From positions 359,501-423,500 of the forward strand of contig JAFMOC010000705.1 of NCBI GenBank assembly GCA_019802505.1: a stretch of 64,000 nucleotides of DNA, written 5' to 3'. The notes beneath the pieces were generated by a model. The model worked only from the letters and a program-made list of their open reading frames with translations, did not search any database and was not told the DNA's origin. Within the stretch, counting starts at the first letter, position 1, and each line of letters opens with the position of its first letter. Below, in pieces: positions 1 through 64,000 of this stretch. A program made the position numbers and the translations under genes. Source of the DNA: Corydoras sp. C115 (Eukaryota > Chordata > Actinopteri > Siluriformes > Callichthyidae).

Positions 1-137
1 AGCAATAACGATCACGAAGCATTTCATGTTGTTGATTTGTCCTACATGTTAAACCAACATGCAACCTCAATATTTCCCTTACAACCCTGTGTTTGGTGCT
101 CTGCTGATGGTGAACTTAACCCTAAACATATTGCTTT

Positions 138-308
138 CAATTGCCCCAAAAAGAGTTTTTTTGTGTGTGTCCAGCGATGGATTGGCGTCCCGTCCTGGGT
201 CTATCTGCCCAGCACGCGAAAAGCTCTCTCTTGAATGGGCATGGGGAACCCCCCCTCTGCAAACTTCATAGAGGATTAAGCAGAAGATGATGAATGAATG
301 ATGGATGG
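138..308 (+). repeat. V-SINE (DANA-like), 5' truncated
   Basis: Carries the 3' part of the family: CCAGCGATGGATTGGC, a GGGCATGGGGAACCCC variant and a (GATG)n tail. Confidence 0.8.
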
Positions 309-329
309 ATGTCTCACTAGGAATTTACC

Positions 330-602
330 AGGGTGGCAAGGTGGTTTAGTGGTTAGCATGTTCTCCTCTCAGCACTAGGGATTCCCGGTTTGAATCCCCA
401 TCTGGGTGGAGTTTCCATGTTCTCCCCGTGTCCACGTGGCTTTCCTCCGGGTTCTCCAGTTTCCTCCCGCAGTCCAAAAACATGGATCAAGTCAATTGAG
501 TTCTCCAAATTGCCCCATATAGAGTGTGTCTGTGTGAGTGAGTGTGTGTCCAGCGATAGATTGGCGCCCTGTCCTGGGTGTATCTGCCCAGCGCCCGAAA
601 CG
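330..602 (+). repeat. V-SINE, 3' truncated
   Basis: Begins with the tRNA-like head (box B GGTTTGAATCC), passes the conserved core TTTCCATGTTCTCCCCGTGT and stops at GCGCCCGAAACG. A 19-base near-identical sequence (GTGAACTTAACC...) flanks copies 1 and 2 together at 110 and 605. Confidence 0.85.
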
Positions 603-754
603 CGGTGAACTTAACCATAAACAATCTTTTTTTACAATTTTTTTATTTATTTTATTTTTTTATTGAATTTAATTAATTTACTTTTTTAAAATCTAAGTGT
701 ACTGAAGACATCTTTTTAACAAACACCTTTTATAGAGCGAGAGGAAAAAAGGGG

Positions 755-888
755 GTAGATCCGATAACGATCAGGTTTGATAATTGTACAGTGTAGCTGG
801 TTTTCTCCATAACTACTGACTTGTGGTGTTCTCATTTGTAAGTCGCTTTGGATAAAAGCATCTTTAAATGGCTAAATGTAAGTGTACA
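755..888 (+). repeat. L2-type LINE 3' end
   Basis: ATAACTACTGACTTGTGGTG followed by AAGTCGCTTTGGATAAAAGC and the tail AAATGTAAGTG, the standard fish L2 3' end. Confidence 0.75.
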
Positions 889-1188
889 CGATGTGAGGAC
901 GCTAAACACATGGACCTGTGTTCTCGAATCTGGCTATTGGCACACTTACACTAACGGACCACTTTTGTGGTTTGACCACATGTTACACTTTACAGTGGAC
1001 CGCACCTAAACTGGGCAGCATTAGCAGTACCGGCCTTTAATGTACAGATTGTCTTATGAACTGTCCATGTTTTAAAAATAGGAAAACTGAATCTGTTCAG
1101 TGATTAAACCTCATGGGTCAAATGTGATTCATGCAATGGGACATTTATATAATATGAATATATGTAATATATAATATAAAATATAATA
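889..1188. other. No recognised feature (intron)
   Basis: AT-rich sequence; I see no gene or clear repeat family in it. Confidence 0.5.
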
Positions 1189-1524
1189 GGCGGCACGGTG
1201 GCCTAGTGGTTAGCACGTTCGCCTCTCAGCGCTAGGGTTTCCCGGTTCGAATCCCCATCTGGCTGGAGTTTCCATGTTCTCCCCGTGTCCGCGTGGGTTT
1301 CCTCCGGGTTCTCCGGTTTCCTCCCACAGTCCAAAAATATGGATCAAGTCAATTGAATTCTCCAAATTGCCCCATCTAGAGTGTGAGTCTGTGCCCAGCG
1401 ATGGCTTGGCTCCCTGTCCTTGGTGTATCTGCCCAGCGCCCGAAACATTCTACCCTGGATGGGCATGGGGAACCCCACCGCGACCCTAATAGAGGATAAA
1501 GCGGGAGAGAATGAATGAATGAAT
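1189..1524 (+). repeat. V-SINE, near full length
   Basis: GGCGGCACGGTGGCCTAGTGG head, box B GGTTCGAATCC, conserved core, and a GCGGGAGAGAATGAATGAATG tail, set in AT-rich DNA. Confidence 0.9.
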
Positions 1525-1563
1525 AAATAATATATAATAATATAAAATAATATATATTATTAT

Positions 1564-1949
1564 TAGGGGTGAGCTGCAATATTCGCTGATTCGACGATTC
1601 GATTCGGAGAACCGTAGTCGACTATGAACCTCATAGTCGAATGTACCATTTTGACCACATGGGGGCGTCCATGGCTGCTGCTAAGCATTAGTTTTTACAT
1701 GAAATGTGTTTGTTTTCGTTATATATATAGCCTTTTGTCAAATAAAATCATCCTAATTTCTAGAAAAAAAAGGTTTTCTTTTGTTAGAAAAACAAGTAAA
1801 ATATATTTAAAAAAAAAATCTTTTTTAAAAACTACGCTTATAGCGCCATCTTGTGGTGAAATTTTAACTGATTCGACTATCAGTCGACTATAGGGAAAAT
1901 CTGACGAATCAGATTCGACTATGAAAATCTTTAGTTGAAGACACCCCTA
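1564..1949 (+). mobile_element. hAT-type MITE (TAGGGGTG family), copy 1
   Basis: TAGGGGTG...CACCCCTA ends, exact 8-bp target duplication ATTATTAT (1556-1563 and 1950-1957) and subterminal TCGACTAT/ATAGTCGA repeats. No coding capacity. Confidence 0.92.
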
Positions 1950-2042
1950 ATTATTATATATAATAATATAAAATATAATATGAAATGGTTCTCTAAAACA
2001 GTTCTTTAATCTGATTATCTGAGTCGTTTCCTCATAAAAAGT

Positions 2043-2250
2043 ACGTTTTGGGCGCTGGGCAGATGCACCCAGAAGAGGGAGCCAATCCAGCGCTAGGCAA
2101 CACTCTCAAACTGCACACTAGTAACTCCCTCATAGCTCTTTCTGTAGTTTTGAGGGGGAGCCGTGTGCTACAGTAACATCAGAGCCTCTAGCGGATGCTC
2201 TCGCTCAGTCTCGGTCTGAGTCGGGGAGCAACGTGATGCTCGGACATCCT
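2043..2250 (-). repeat. Second SINE family sharing the V-SINE 3' tail, copy 1
   Basis: On the minus strand it ends like the V-SINE (GGATTGGCTCCC, TCTGCCCAGCGCCCAAAACG), but its body is different (AGAGGCTCTGATGTTACTGT, CACGGCTCCCCCTCAAAAC). Same body at 17583 and 22110. Confidence 0.65.
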
Positions 2251-2418
2251 TAAAGAAAATACAAATAAAAGTGAACACACAGACTTTACCACCTTTTATG
2301 TTCTATAATTTATCACTGCAGTTTGTCATGAACATTGACATCATGTTTATAAATAGGGTTGTTCCAATCCGTCCAGCCGTGATGTTATTGACTATTACGC
2401 ACACCTCTGACCCCGTCA

Positions 2419-3719
2419 TAGGGCTGCAACAACGAATCGATAAAATCGATAAAAATCGATTATCCAAAGTATCGATCATGAATTTCCATTATCGATTCGT
2501 TGGGTCGTGCGATTTCCGCGTTACTCGCGATGTCGCAATCTCTTACGTCGCCTGCAGCGCTTCAATAACGCTGGAAAATAATAGCGGGTTGAAAGAAACG
2601 AGACGGAGTCTGCAAAACGAGTTGATAAATGTACAAATGAAACACAGCCAAGGCAGAAAATAAAGAACGTGGAACATGCAGCTCTGCGAACATGCGCAGC
2701 AGCACGGTGATGATACACCACCTGAAATAAACACTGAACAGCAGATAAATCACTACAACATCCCGAGAGTCTTTAGTTTAAAGTGAATCAACGTCACACT
2801 ATGAGACCGGCAGAGCAGCGGCATGCTGTATTTGGTTGTTAACTGGATAATAACAGCGATGGAGAACGTGTCTGAACGTCCGTTATACGAATACGTCCGT
2901 ATTTCCCGGGACATGTCCGTATGTCCCGGTTTATTTTTTAAAGTGAGGAAATGTCCTGGTTTTTAGCGGATCAATAACAGCACACCGCAGGGGAGCGGGG
3001 GGATTGACGCGCGCACGGCGTAAAAGTACGCGACTTTAAATGTCCCGGCACTGGGACACTGCGTGCGGCGCCCCCTGCTTTCAGACCGCGTCCAGACAAA
3101 CAGGGGAAGCCTTGTACACAGTGTGCAAAGCAGCCACATATGTCCCGGTGTCCAATTGAAATTTCACACAAGAGGTATTTTTTTTGTTAACTGGCTAATT
3201 TGTTAGTTTTTTTTTTTTCCCCATAGCTGATTGTTAATTAGTTCATTTGTTAATTTATATTTTTCCATAGCTGATTGTTAATTAGTTCATTTGTTAGTTA
3301 ATATTTTTCCATAGCTGATTGTTAATTAGTTCATTTGTTAGTTAATATTTTTCCAATAGGCTACAGAACAGACAATATTTGGTTCATTACTGAGGGCAAC
3401 TGAGTATCATGTGTTATTTGGAATTGACTTTTGTTGTTAAGTGAGGGATGTTTAGCTGATACATTATTTCTTTCATTGTGCTTTTCATTAATTACAGGAA
3501 ATGTTAATTTAATCATTTTTAATAAAATTACTATATATACATATATATAATACTATACTATAGAATAATTTTACTTTGGATAAAAGCGTCTGCTAAATGA
3601 TTAAATGTAAATGTAAAGACATGGAAAATATTTTATTTATTTATCCGATTCATCGATTTAATCGAAAAAATAATCGACCGATTAATCGATTATCAAAATA
3701 ATCGTTAGCTGCAGCCCTA
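2419..3719 (+). mobile_element. hAT element (TAGGGCTGCA family), 1301 bp, non-coding
   Basis: Ends TAGGGCTGCAAC / AGCTGCAGCCCTA with ATCGAT-rich subterminal stretches and an exact 8-bp target duplication CCCCGTCA (2411-2418, 3720-3727). No long transposase frame survives. Part of its interior recurs inverted at 53750-53900. Confidence 0.9.
3222..3353 (+). repeat. Tandem repeat, 44 bp x 3
   Basis: Unit starting CATAGCTGATTGTTAATTAG begins at 3222, 3266 and 3310, with a few differences in the first copy. Inside the hAT element. Confidence 0.9.
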
Positions 3720-3811
3720 CCCCGTCACGTTCATATCAATGCACTGGGTTTTTAAAAAAAATATCGAAAGTGAGAGAAATGATGTATGTAACTGAGAAAA
3801 AGGAGGGGGGG

Positions 3812-3961
3812 GCTGGCGCAGCATCAAATAACAATCAGGTTTGCTGTACAGTATATTTACAGTATAGTTGGTTTTCTGCATAACTTCTGACTTGTGATGT
3901 TCTCATTTGCAAGTCGCTTTGAATCAAAGCATCTGCTGAATGGAATGTAATGTAAATGTAA
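3812..3961 (+). repeat. L2-type LINE 3' end
   Basis: CATCAAATAACAATCAGG, ATAACTTCTGACTTGTGATG and CAAGTCGCTTTGAATCAAAG, as at 29050. Confidence 0.75.
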
Positions 3962-4440
3962 CTGACCACTGATATGAATCATCTCCATCATACTGCGTCC
4001 TAACTCGACTGAACCAAGATGCCGCAGCAACATTCGTGAACCGAACCGTTCCGGCTCACCAGCAAAGGAACATGAGAATGTGGTAGAACATTATTTTAAA
4101 TCGTGTACCATTTAATTTAAATATACTGATTAATATAGCCAGAGTGCTATTTGCCCATGATCTTAAAGCCAGTATCCTGTTGCTTAGCAACTGATGTGCA
4201 CTTTAAAAACCGGACTAGACGATCATATTCTTAACAATTTAGTATTAAATAATCACGTGAATAAATTAAACCTTATTTTCTTTTTAATTATAGTGTTTGG
4301 AACCGTTTTATAAAAGCAAGAAGGCACTCAAGGTTGTGTATGGTTGTAAATAAGTAATAGGATAGAGGTGTAATTGTGTTCAAGCCTAATATCACCTCTT
4401 TTCCGTGCTTCGTTCATAACATTGTATGCTCTTGTACCTT
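3962..4440 (-). repeat. Unclassified dispersed repeat (ATTGGCTGAG family)
   Basis: Shares segments with 23757-24705 in the opposite orientation, such as AGTCGAGTTAGGA/TCCTAACTCGACT and GTTGCTTAGCAAC. Element class not determined. Confidence 0.45.
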
Positions 4441-4570
4441 ATTACTTTAATAGTACGACCTTAATTATTATTCAGTTGGCTTGAACTGTTTTTATGTTGC
4501 ACTAGTGTGACCTTAAATAAGATGTGGAAAGAAGAGGGACATACTAGACATCGCAGTATATCGCCAAAAA

Positions 4571-4698
4571 CCAGAAATAAACCCCGTTCCAACATACCAA
4601 AACCCAAATGATGAGCGCCATAATACAATGGAACTGCAGAGGCCTCAGGGCTAATCCAGAATCCCCTCAACAGACCCAAAACAACTCATAAACATGTA
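4571..4698 (+). pseudogene. I-like LINE fragment, start of ORF2
   Basis: Conceptual translation near 4608 gives MMSAIIQWNCRGLRANPE, the typical start of the endonuclease domain of I-clade LINEs. It stops where the pogo element is inserted; the matching 3' end resumes at 5483. Confidence 0.6.
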
Positions 4699-5480
4699 CC
4701 GTATTTTCCGGACCATAAGGTGCAGTCTGAATTACGGGTTCTATTTCTGTATTTGACCCACGTATAAGGCGCACCGTACTATAAGGCGCAGTCTGAATTA
4801 CGGACTCTATTTCTGTACGGTACTTATTCTGTACAGCAGCGTATTATAAGGCACTCGTTAAAACATACGATCTACAAGAAAAGTAAAGGATGCAAAACGC
4901 TGATTTATAATTGAAGTTTATTCTACTATTTAACAAAACAGACATTATTTTAATCACTCTTCTCCCACAAATCCATCAAAGTCTCGTCTTCTGTGTCTGA
5001 ATTAAAAAGCTGGTTCTCTATCGAGCACTCCGGTGTTCCCTCTCATCGATGTCTGAGTCCGTCTCGTCTCCGGGCGGCCGTTCGGCGACGATGCCGGCTT
5101 TCGCGAAAGCTCGGACGACGGTCACGGCAGAAACCTCAGCCCAGGCGTCCACGATCCATTCACAGACGGTGGCGTAACTCGCCCCGCCGCCGCCTCCCGA
5201 GTTTTAGTAAACGTGTGTTCACCGTCTATCATCCATCGCTCCCACGCCGCCCGCAACTTTACTTTAAACGCCCCGTTTACGCCAATGTCCAGCGGTCCGA
5301 GTTCTTTATTTAATCCTCCCGGAATGACGGCGAGCTCCCAATTAATTTTCGGTCGCACAACAATACTTTTATAGAATTTGGAACTCAGTACACGTATAAG
5401 GCGCACCGGATTATAAGGCGCACGTCCGATTTCTGGGAAAATTAAGCTTTTAGGTGCGCCTTATAGTCCGGAAAATACAG
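4699..5480 (-). mobile_element. pogo-type (mariner superfamily) element remnant, copy 1
   Basis: Terminal CCGTATTTTCCGGAC / GTCCGGAAAATACAG inverted repeats flanked by TA (4697-4698, 5481-5482). The minus strand of 5122-5406 encodes INWELAVIPGGLNKELGPLD and AWERWMIDGEHTFTKT, the C-terminal end of a pogo/Tigger DDE transposase. The catalytic core is absent, so it is non-autonomous. Confidence 0.9.
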
Positions 5481-5482
5481 TA

Positions 5483-5684
5483 GATCAGACAAAATGGCAA
5501 ACTGAATGGGACATCCAGACCAGAAACAAACTTCATGCAACCGAAAATCGACAAAGAACCCACCATGGACGGCGCGTAGATCAAGTCATCGTATTGAGAT
5601 ATCTCACTGCTAAAAAGATAAAAATGGAAGTATATGACTGACTGAAATATAAGGACCAAGTGAAAGTATACAGACTGTAAATAT
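5483..5684 (+). pseudogene. I-like LINE 3' fragment
   Basis: AAATGGCAAACTGAATGGGA encodes KWQTEWD, then a decayed RNase H-side end. The rest of the 3' UTR (TGTCCTGCCATTGGATAGC and on) continues after the MITE, at 6110-6176. Confidence 0.55.
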
Positions 5685-6101
5685 TAGGGGTGAACTGCAA
5701 TATTCGCTGATTCGACGATTCGATTCGGAGAACCGTAGTCGACTATGAACCTCATAGCCGAATGTAGCATTTTGACCACATGGGGGCGCCCATGGCTGCT
5801 GCTAAGCATTAGTTTTTACATGAAATGTCTTTGTTTTCGTTATATATATAGCCTTTTGTCAAATAAAATCATCATAATTTTTAGGTTTTTCCTTTGAAGT
5901 GGGGAAAAAAGTCCAGAACGGGGATCCCATTTACGGTGCTCTAGAAAAACAAATACAATATAAAAAAAAATCTTTTTAAAAAAGCACGCTTATAGCGCCA
6001 TCTTGTGGTGAAATTTTAACTGATTCGACTATCAGTCGACTATAGGGAAAATCTGACGAATCAGATTCGACTATGAAAATCCTTTGTTGAATACACCCCT
6101 A
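5685..6101 (+). mobile_element. hAT-type MITE (TAGGGGTG family), copy 2
   Basis: TAGGGGTG / CACCCCTA ends with exact target duplication GTAAATAT (5677-5684, 6102-6109), inserted in the LINE tail. Confidence 0.93.
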
Positions 6102-6243
6102 GTAAATATGTACCATGTCCTGCCATTGGATAGCATACAGATGCTGAATATGGCGTTAAAACACAAATAAATAAATAAGATGTTTATGCACAATTTTAAC
6201 CCTCTTTTTATTTAATTCTAATAAACGTCTTCTCATTCTTCAG

Positions 6244-59600
<53,357 letters not shown>

Positions 59601-60371
59601 AAAACCCCCTCCCTCTTTAAATGTGGTTTGCAAAAAAAGAAAAGCAAAAAAAAAATCTAATTGGGATCCCCCCCCCCACCCTTTGTACTTCACACAGTTC
59701 CCTGTCCACCTTTCCTCGAACTCTCGCTGGTGTTTTCAGCCGTGTGAAGAGGGTCACTGAGGAGGATGGTTTAAAGTTGAAGTTTTTTTTTTTTTTTTGG
59801 TTTGTTTTTGCCCCCCCCCCCCCTTTCTCCCTGCCAAGTATTGCGTGCGTTGCAGTTTGTATTGTGTTTATAATAATAACCCATTCCTTTCCTCTTTTCT
59901 AAAGAATATTTTTTTTAATCTGTGAAAAGTTTGGGGGGTTTAAAGTTTTGACTCGTTCCTTTTCGTTTTATGGTTTTCTGCCTGAAATCGTGCGTGGATG
60001 ATTTTTCTGAAGCCTCTCTTTCCTCCCTCCCCCCCTCTGAGTCCATTTTACTTGTTTTAGTTTGGGAACAGAATGTTAGAGGTGTAGATCAGCTAAAGCA
60101 GTTGAGTTTATTTTTTACCAAATCTAAATATATAGCTATATGAATGGTTGGTTGGTTGTCCGGCGATCTGAGCTGTTCCGAGAGTTCGGGATTTTCCCGC
60201 CCCTATGTTTTCTGTGCTTATATGCAATTCTGTATTAAGGGTGACCCACTTGTGTGAACTCGGATTACTGAACCCCATCAGTCAGCTCTTAATGTTTGTA
60301 CAGGCTTGATGAATGAAGAGATGCTAATCACATGCATATCCAGATTTCTTTACGTCGACGTGACTTTTTGT

Positions 60372-60407
<36 letters not shown>

Positions 60408-60754
60408 CCCTTTCCACACCGTTTTACTTTTTATTTTTCGGAGCATTTGTCGTGACTATAGACGCACCGCTGTCACTTTGCGCTCACCGTAGAGGTTGTG
60501 GTATACGTGGGGTGGGGAGGTCAGTGGGACACCCCAAAAAGTGCGTGTGTTTTCCCACCTCATTGCTTCCTCCCGGCTCGTTCCATATCGATGCCCCACC
60601 CCCTTTCTTTAAAAACTTTCCCTCATATTAGTTATTACTTTTCAGATAATTAGGAAAGTACTGATGACCAGACTTGTACATTTTGATTTTATTTTTTGTC
60701 AGTGGCTCTTTTTGTTTTTTTTCTTTTTCTTTTTTTTGTACTGTGCGTTTTAAA

Positions 60755-60760
60755 AATAAA
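60755..60760 (+). terminator. Poly(A) signal AATAAA, proximal
   Basis: AATAAA in a T-rich context about 1.15 kb after the stop codon. One of two candidate cleavage signals. Confidence 0.5.
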
Positions 60761-60939
60761 TGGATAAACTTGTCTTGTACATATATAAATATATATAAAA
60801 TACATGTACTGTAGTCCATGTTTGTTCGATGGCTTTTTTTTTTTTTTTTTTCCCCCTTTCAAGTCCTTACACCTAGACTTAAATGTTTGTTTCATATTTT
60901 TTTATTTTGTAAAATATATACATATATAAATATTAAGTA

Positions 60940-60945
60940 AATAAA
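60940..60945 (+). terminator. Poly(A) signal AATAAA, distal
   Basis: AATAAA followed within 25 bases by an A-rich stretch and later T-rich sequence. Candidate main end of the transcript. Confidence 0.5.
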
Positions 60946-61198
60946 CACAAAAAAAGACATTTTCATCATTTTGGATGCGAATGTCTTTTAAAGAAAACTA
61001 CTTGTGTATGTTTTGTTCCTTTTCTGATTTTTTTTATTTATTTTTTTTTTTTAACTGTAGGCATAGAAACAGGACAGTGACCCAATGTGTGTACATGACC
61101 TTTATTTAAATGTTTATACTGACTGGTTGAAAATGTAAGATGATGGCAGAGATGAAAGTTAGGAAGTGTAGTTGTTATTTATATATATGTATATAAAG

Positions 61199-61521
61199 GG
61201 TGGCACGGTGGCTTAGTGGTTAGCATGTTCTCCTCTCTGCGCTAGGGATTCCCGGTTCGAATCCCCATCTGGATGGAGCTTCCATGTTCTTCCCATGTCC
61301 TCTGGGTTCTCCAGTTTCCACCCACAGTCCAAAAGCATGGATCAAGTCAATTGAGTTCTCCAAATTGCCCCATATAGTGTGTATGTGTGAGTAAGTGTGT
61401 GTCCAGTGATAGATTGGTGTCGTGTCCTGGGTGTATCTGCCCAGCGCCCAAAACATTCTCCCCTGGATGGGCATGGGGAACCCCCCCCCTGCGACCCTAA
61501 TAGAAGATAAAGCAGAAGATA
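61199..61521 (+). repeat. V-SINE downstream of the gene
   Basis: GGGTGGCACGGTGGCTTAGTG head, full body, C tract and AGAAGATA tail, next to an AT array. Confidence 0.92.
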
Positions 61522-62240
61522 TTTAATATATATATATATATATATATGCATGTTCGTTATGTGTTTATATACAGAATTTAACAGAATGGGGTAGACGGGT
61601 GTGTGTGTAATGTCATCCCCTCTCTCAAGTAAACTGGAGGTCAAAATTGGAGAACAGAACAATTTCCTAAATGTCAAGGTCTCTTTGTAATTTATCAAAA
61701 TTAGAGAATGCTTTCAGATACCCGCAAGTTTTTGGTGTTAATCTGGGACCTGGTGCGAATTTCCATAATTATCTGACAAACTATTTAACTGACGTTTCAG
61801 TTTTCACTGACTTTGTTAAAAAAGGTGAGCCGTTCTAAACTTACTGAAACCCTCAGGCAGGAGGTCGTCCAGATGAAGGCCAAGGAGGTGACTACCAAAG
61901 GTGTGACTATCAAGAGTAGTTGGTTGTTCAAGTCTCAAATTCCCCAAAGAAGGCTGCTCGCTTCTGAAAGACAAGTGCAAGAGAGTGGACAGGATAAAGT
62001 GGAGAATCTCCATGCGTCATAAGTTCAACACCGCAGCTGGAGTCGCTCGCCATCTGTCTGTCTCATCATAGTGTCTCACATCTGAGAGCGTTCAGACTGA
62101 AAGCTCTAAACGTATATGTATAATATTGTACACACACTGCCTGCCAAAGAGGTCACCACCAGGACTGAACTAAGGTAACAGGTAAGCGCCTCCTATAGGA
62201 TAATAACCTCAGGTGATTATTTCCACTGCAGAGTTATAAA
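61522..62240. other. Downstream flank, unassigned
   Basis: An open frame at 61813-62022 (KVSRSKLTETLRQEVVQMKA start) matches nothing I recognise. Possibly an old element or pseudogene piece. Confidence 0.4.
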
Positions 62241-63061
62241 TAGAGCTGTGCGATACCAAGTAAATACAGGGCCAATATCGCGATATTCGATACCGATACT
62301 TTTTAATATTTAAGCTTCATTCATCCAAAAGACCTAGTATAGAATTTCGCCAAACATTGTAGGTGACAACAAAATAATGTATCCCAATCAACATCTTTGT
62401 TTAGAAACATTCATTCATTCATTATCTCCCGCTTTATCCTCTATTAGGGTCGCGGTGGGGTTCCCCATGCCCATCCAGGGGAGAACGTCTCGGGCGCTGG
62501 GCAGATAGACCCAGGACAGGGCGCCAATCCATCGCTGGGCACACTCACTCACACAGACACACTCTATATGGGGCAATTTTTTGAGAATTCAATTGACTTA
62601 ATCCATGTTTTTGGACTGTGGGAGGAAACCGGAGAACCCAGAGGAAACCCACGCAGACACGGGGAGAACATGGAAACTCCACCCAGATGGGGATTCGAAC
62701 CGGGAATCCCTAGCGCTGAGAGGAGAACATGCCAACCACTAAGCCACCGTGCCACCTGTTTAGAAACAATGGAACAGTAATAAAACAAAGTTTGCTTTAA
62801 CGTGAGGAAAATATATATTTTTGAGGTACAAAAGGAGAAACGACAATACAAATATAAAGTCAAAATGCTCCCCTCACTAGACAGTTTTTTCTTTCTTTGT
62901 TTCTTTTTTTCTAATAGAATTGTTCTTAGGCAAAACAATAAAAAAGGAATTTTCACACACAAAAAACTTGAGTATCGATCTTTTTACGCAAGTATTGTTC
63001 AATACCAATACCAGCGTTGGTATCGATATTATCGATATTTGTATCGATCCGCACAGCTCTA
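62241..63061 (+). mobile_element. hAT-type MITE (TAGAGCTG family) with nested V-SINE
   Basis: Exact target GTTATAAA (62233-62240, 63062-63069). Interior matches 58561-59044 apart from the nested V-SINE and a local rearrangement near 62810. Confidence 0.95.
62410..62756 (-). repeat. V-SINE nested in MITE
   Basis: Exact TGTTTAGAAACA flanks it (62398-62409, 62757-62768). The uninterrupted MITE at 58561 shows the empty site. Confidence 0.96.
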
Positions 63062-63151
63062 GTTATAAACCCTAACTGCTGCTGTGAGTAACTGATCATT
63101 TAATAAACAAACGTATAAACTATTCATCTGTCTATAAAAATATATATATAT

Positions 63152-63438
63152 CCATCCATACGTTATCTTCTGCTTCATCCTCTATTAGGGTCGTGGGGGG
63201 GTTCCCCATTCCCATCCAGGGGAGAACATTTCAGCCGCTGGGCAGCTACACCCAGGACAGGGTGCCAATCTATCACTGGGCACACACGCACTCACATAAA
63301 CACACTCTATATGGGGCAATTTGGAGAACTCAATTGACTTGAGCCATGTTTTTGGACCGTGGGAGGAACCCGGAGGAGAAGCTTGGAGAACATGGAGACT
63401 CCACCCAGATTGGGATTCGAACCGCTAAGCCACCGTGT
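63152..63438 (-). repeat. V-SINE
   Basis: TATCCATCCATACGTTATCT to CGCTAAGCCACCGTG with core deletions. Confidence 0.88.
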
Positions 63439-63496
63439 TTGTCCAGCCGTCACATTATTGACAATAACACACCTCTGACAGCTTCACATTCGAATT

Positions 63497-63839
63497 CATT
63501 CATTCATTATCTCCTGCTTTATCCTCTATTACGGTCACGGTGGGGTTCCCCATGCCCATCCAGGGGAGAACGTTTCGGGCGCTGGGCAGATACACCCAGG
63601 ACAGGGCGCCAATCTATCACTGGACACACTCACTCACACAGACACACTCTATATGGGGCAATTTGGAGAACTCAATCGACTTGATTCATGTTTTTGGACT
63701 GTGGGAGGAAACCGGGGAACCCGGAGGAAACCCACACGGACACGGGGAGAACATGGAAACTCCACCCAGATGGGGATTCGAACCGGGAATCCCTAGCGCT
63801 GAGAGGAGAACATGCTAAACACTAAGCCACCGTACCGCC
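63497..63839 (-). repeat. V-SINE with 12-bp TSD
   Basis: Exact CACATTCGAATT flanks it (63485-63496, 63840-63851). Confidence 0.95.
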
Positions 63840-64000
63840 CACATTCGAATTAAAGCGTGAAATACAATATATTATTTCCCTAAACTGTGTTCTGTAATTT
63901 GTCCACTAGATGGCAATATTTAATCGTTTAATCTAATACACCTCTTTGCCGTGATTAATTCACAATAACGCACTGTTTTCTTAAACAGTGTTCTGTAATT

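Larger units (their letters stand above)
59601..60965 (+). other. ubap2l: ubap2l 3' untranslated region (probable extent)
   Basis: T-rich sequence with homopolymer runs, a (CT)n tract at 60378-60404 and AT-rich stretches, free of the V-SINEs that fill the introns. It ends after the second AATAAA. The extent is inferred from the signals and from the V-SINE at 61199. Confidence 0.6.

Noticed and set aside
3222..3353. CRISPR-like array
   Set aside because: Contiguous 44-bp tandem repeat without spacers, inside a eukaryotic hAT element.
1..6243. First coding exon and promoter of ubap2l
   Set aside because: No frame matching the expected N-terminus (ending QRPQ) with a donor was found, so the exon is probably upstream of the window.

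Overview
This window looks like teleost fish nuclear DNA. It holds most of one large protein-coding gene on the + strand, its introns packed with young transposable elements. The fish assignment rests on the DANA-like V-SINEs, the L2-tailed tRNA SINEs, the hAT and pogo elements, the long (AT)n arrays and the gene itself. The dominant SINE has the layout of the cypriniform DANA family, so an ostariophysan such as a catfish is plausible, but I cannot name the species.

The gene is an orthologue of UBAP2L (ubiquitin-associated protein 2-like; Drosophila lingerer). I place 27 coding exons from 6244 to the stop at 59600, each bounded by AG/GT splice sites with matching phases. They join into 3489 bases: 1162 residues plus the stop, with no frameshift or internal stop. 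Only the short N-terminal exon or exons, about 30 residues before the UBA domain in the human protein, lie outside the window. Order along the protein: UBA domain (first two exons), basic RGG/RG region (15439-21100), the AWRTATEEWGTEDW acidic segment, the lingerer/DUF3697-type core (30865-35251), a long Ser/Thr/Ala/Gln-rich low-complexity region (37262-44719), and a conserved Pro/Tyr/Gly-rich C-terminal third (45644-59600). A T-rich 3' UTR with two AATAAA signals follows.

About 50 copies or pieces of one V-SINE family fill the introns and the downstream flank; many have clear target-site duplications (TSDs). Others are an L2-tailed tRNA SINE, a second SINE sharing the V-SINE 3' tail, four hAT families recognisable by 8-bp TSDs (TAGGGGTG MITE, TAGAGCTG MITE, TAGGGCTG element, BED-finger CAGTG element), pogo-type remnants with TA targets, non-LTR retrotransposon pieces (L2/CR1-like, I-like, Rex/CR1-like and one with an FADD motif), a possible 400-bp solo LTR, and many microsatellites.

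There is no prokaryotic-type system, CRISPR array, rRNA or free-standing tRNA. The best second-look items are structural: a 399-bp ungapped inverted repeat of a two-headed composite SINE (25343-26869), a 114-base G tract joined to (CCCCAT)n inside a SINE (47000-47162), a 147-bp AT-cored palindrome (49260-49406), serial SINE insertion at the same target site (twice), and nested insertions whose order can be read from their TSDs.
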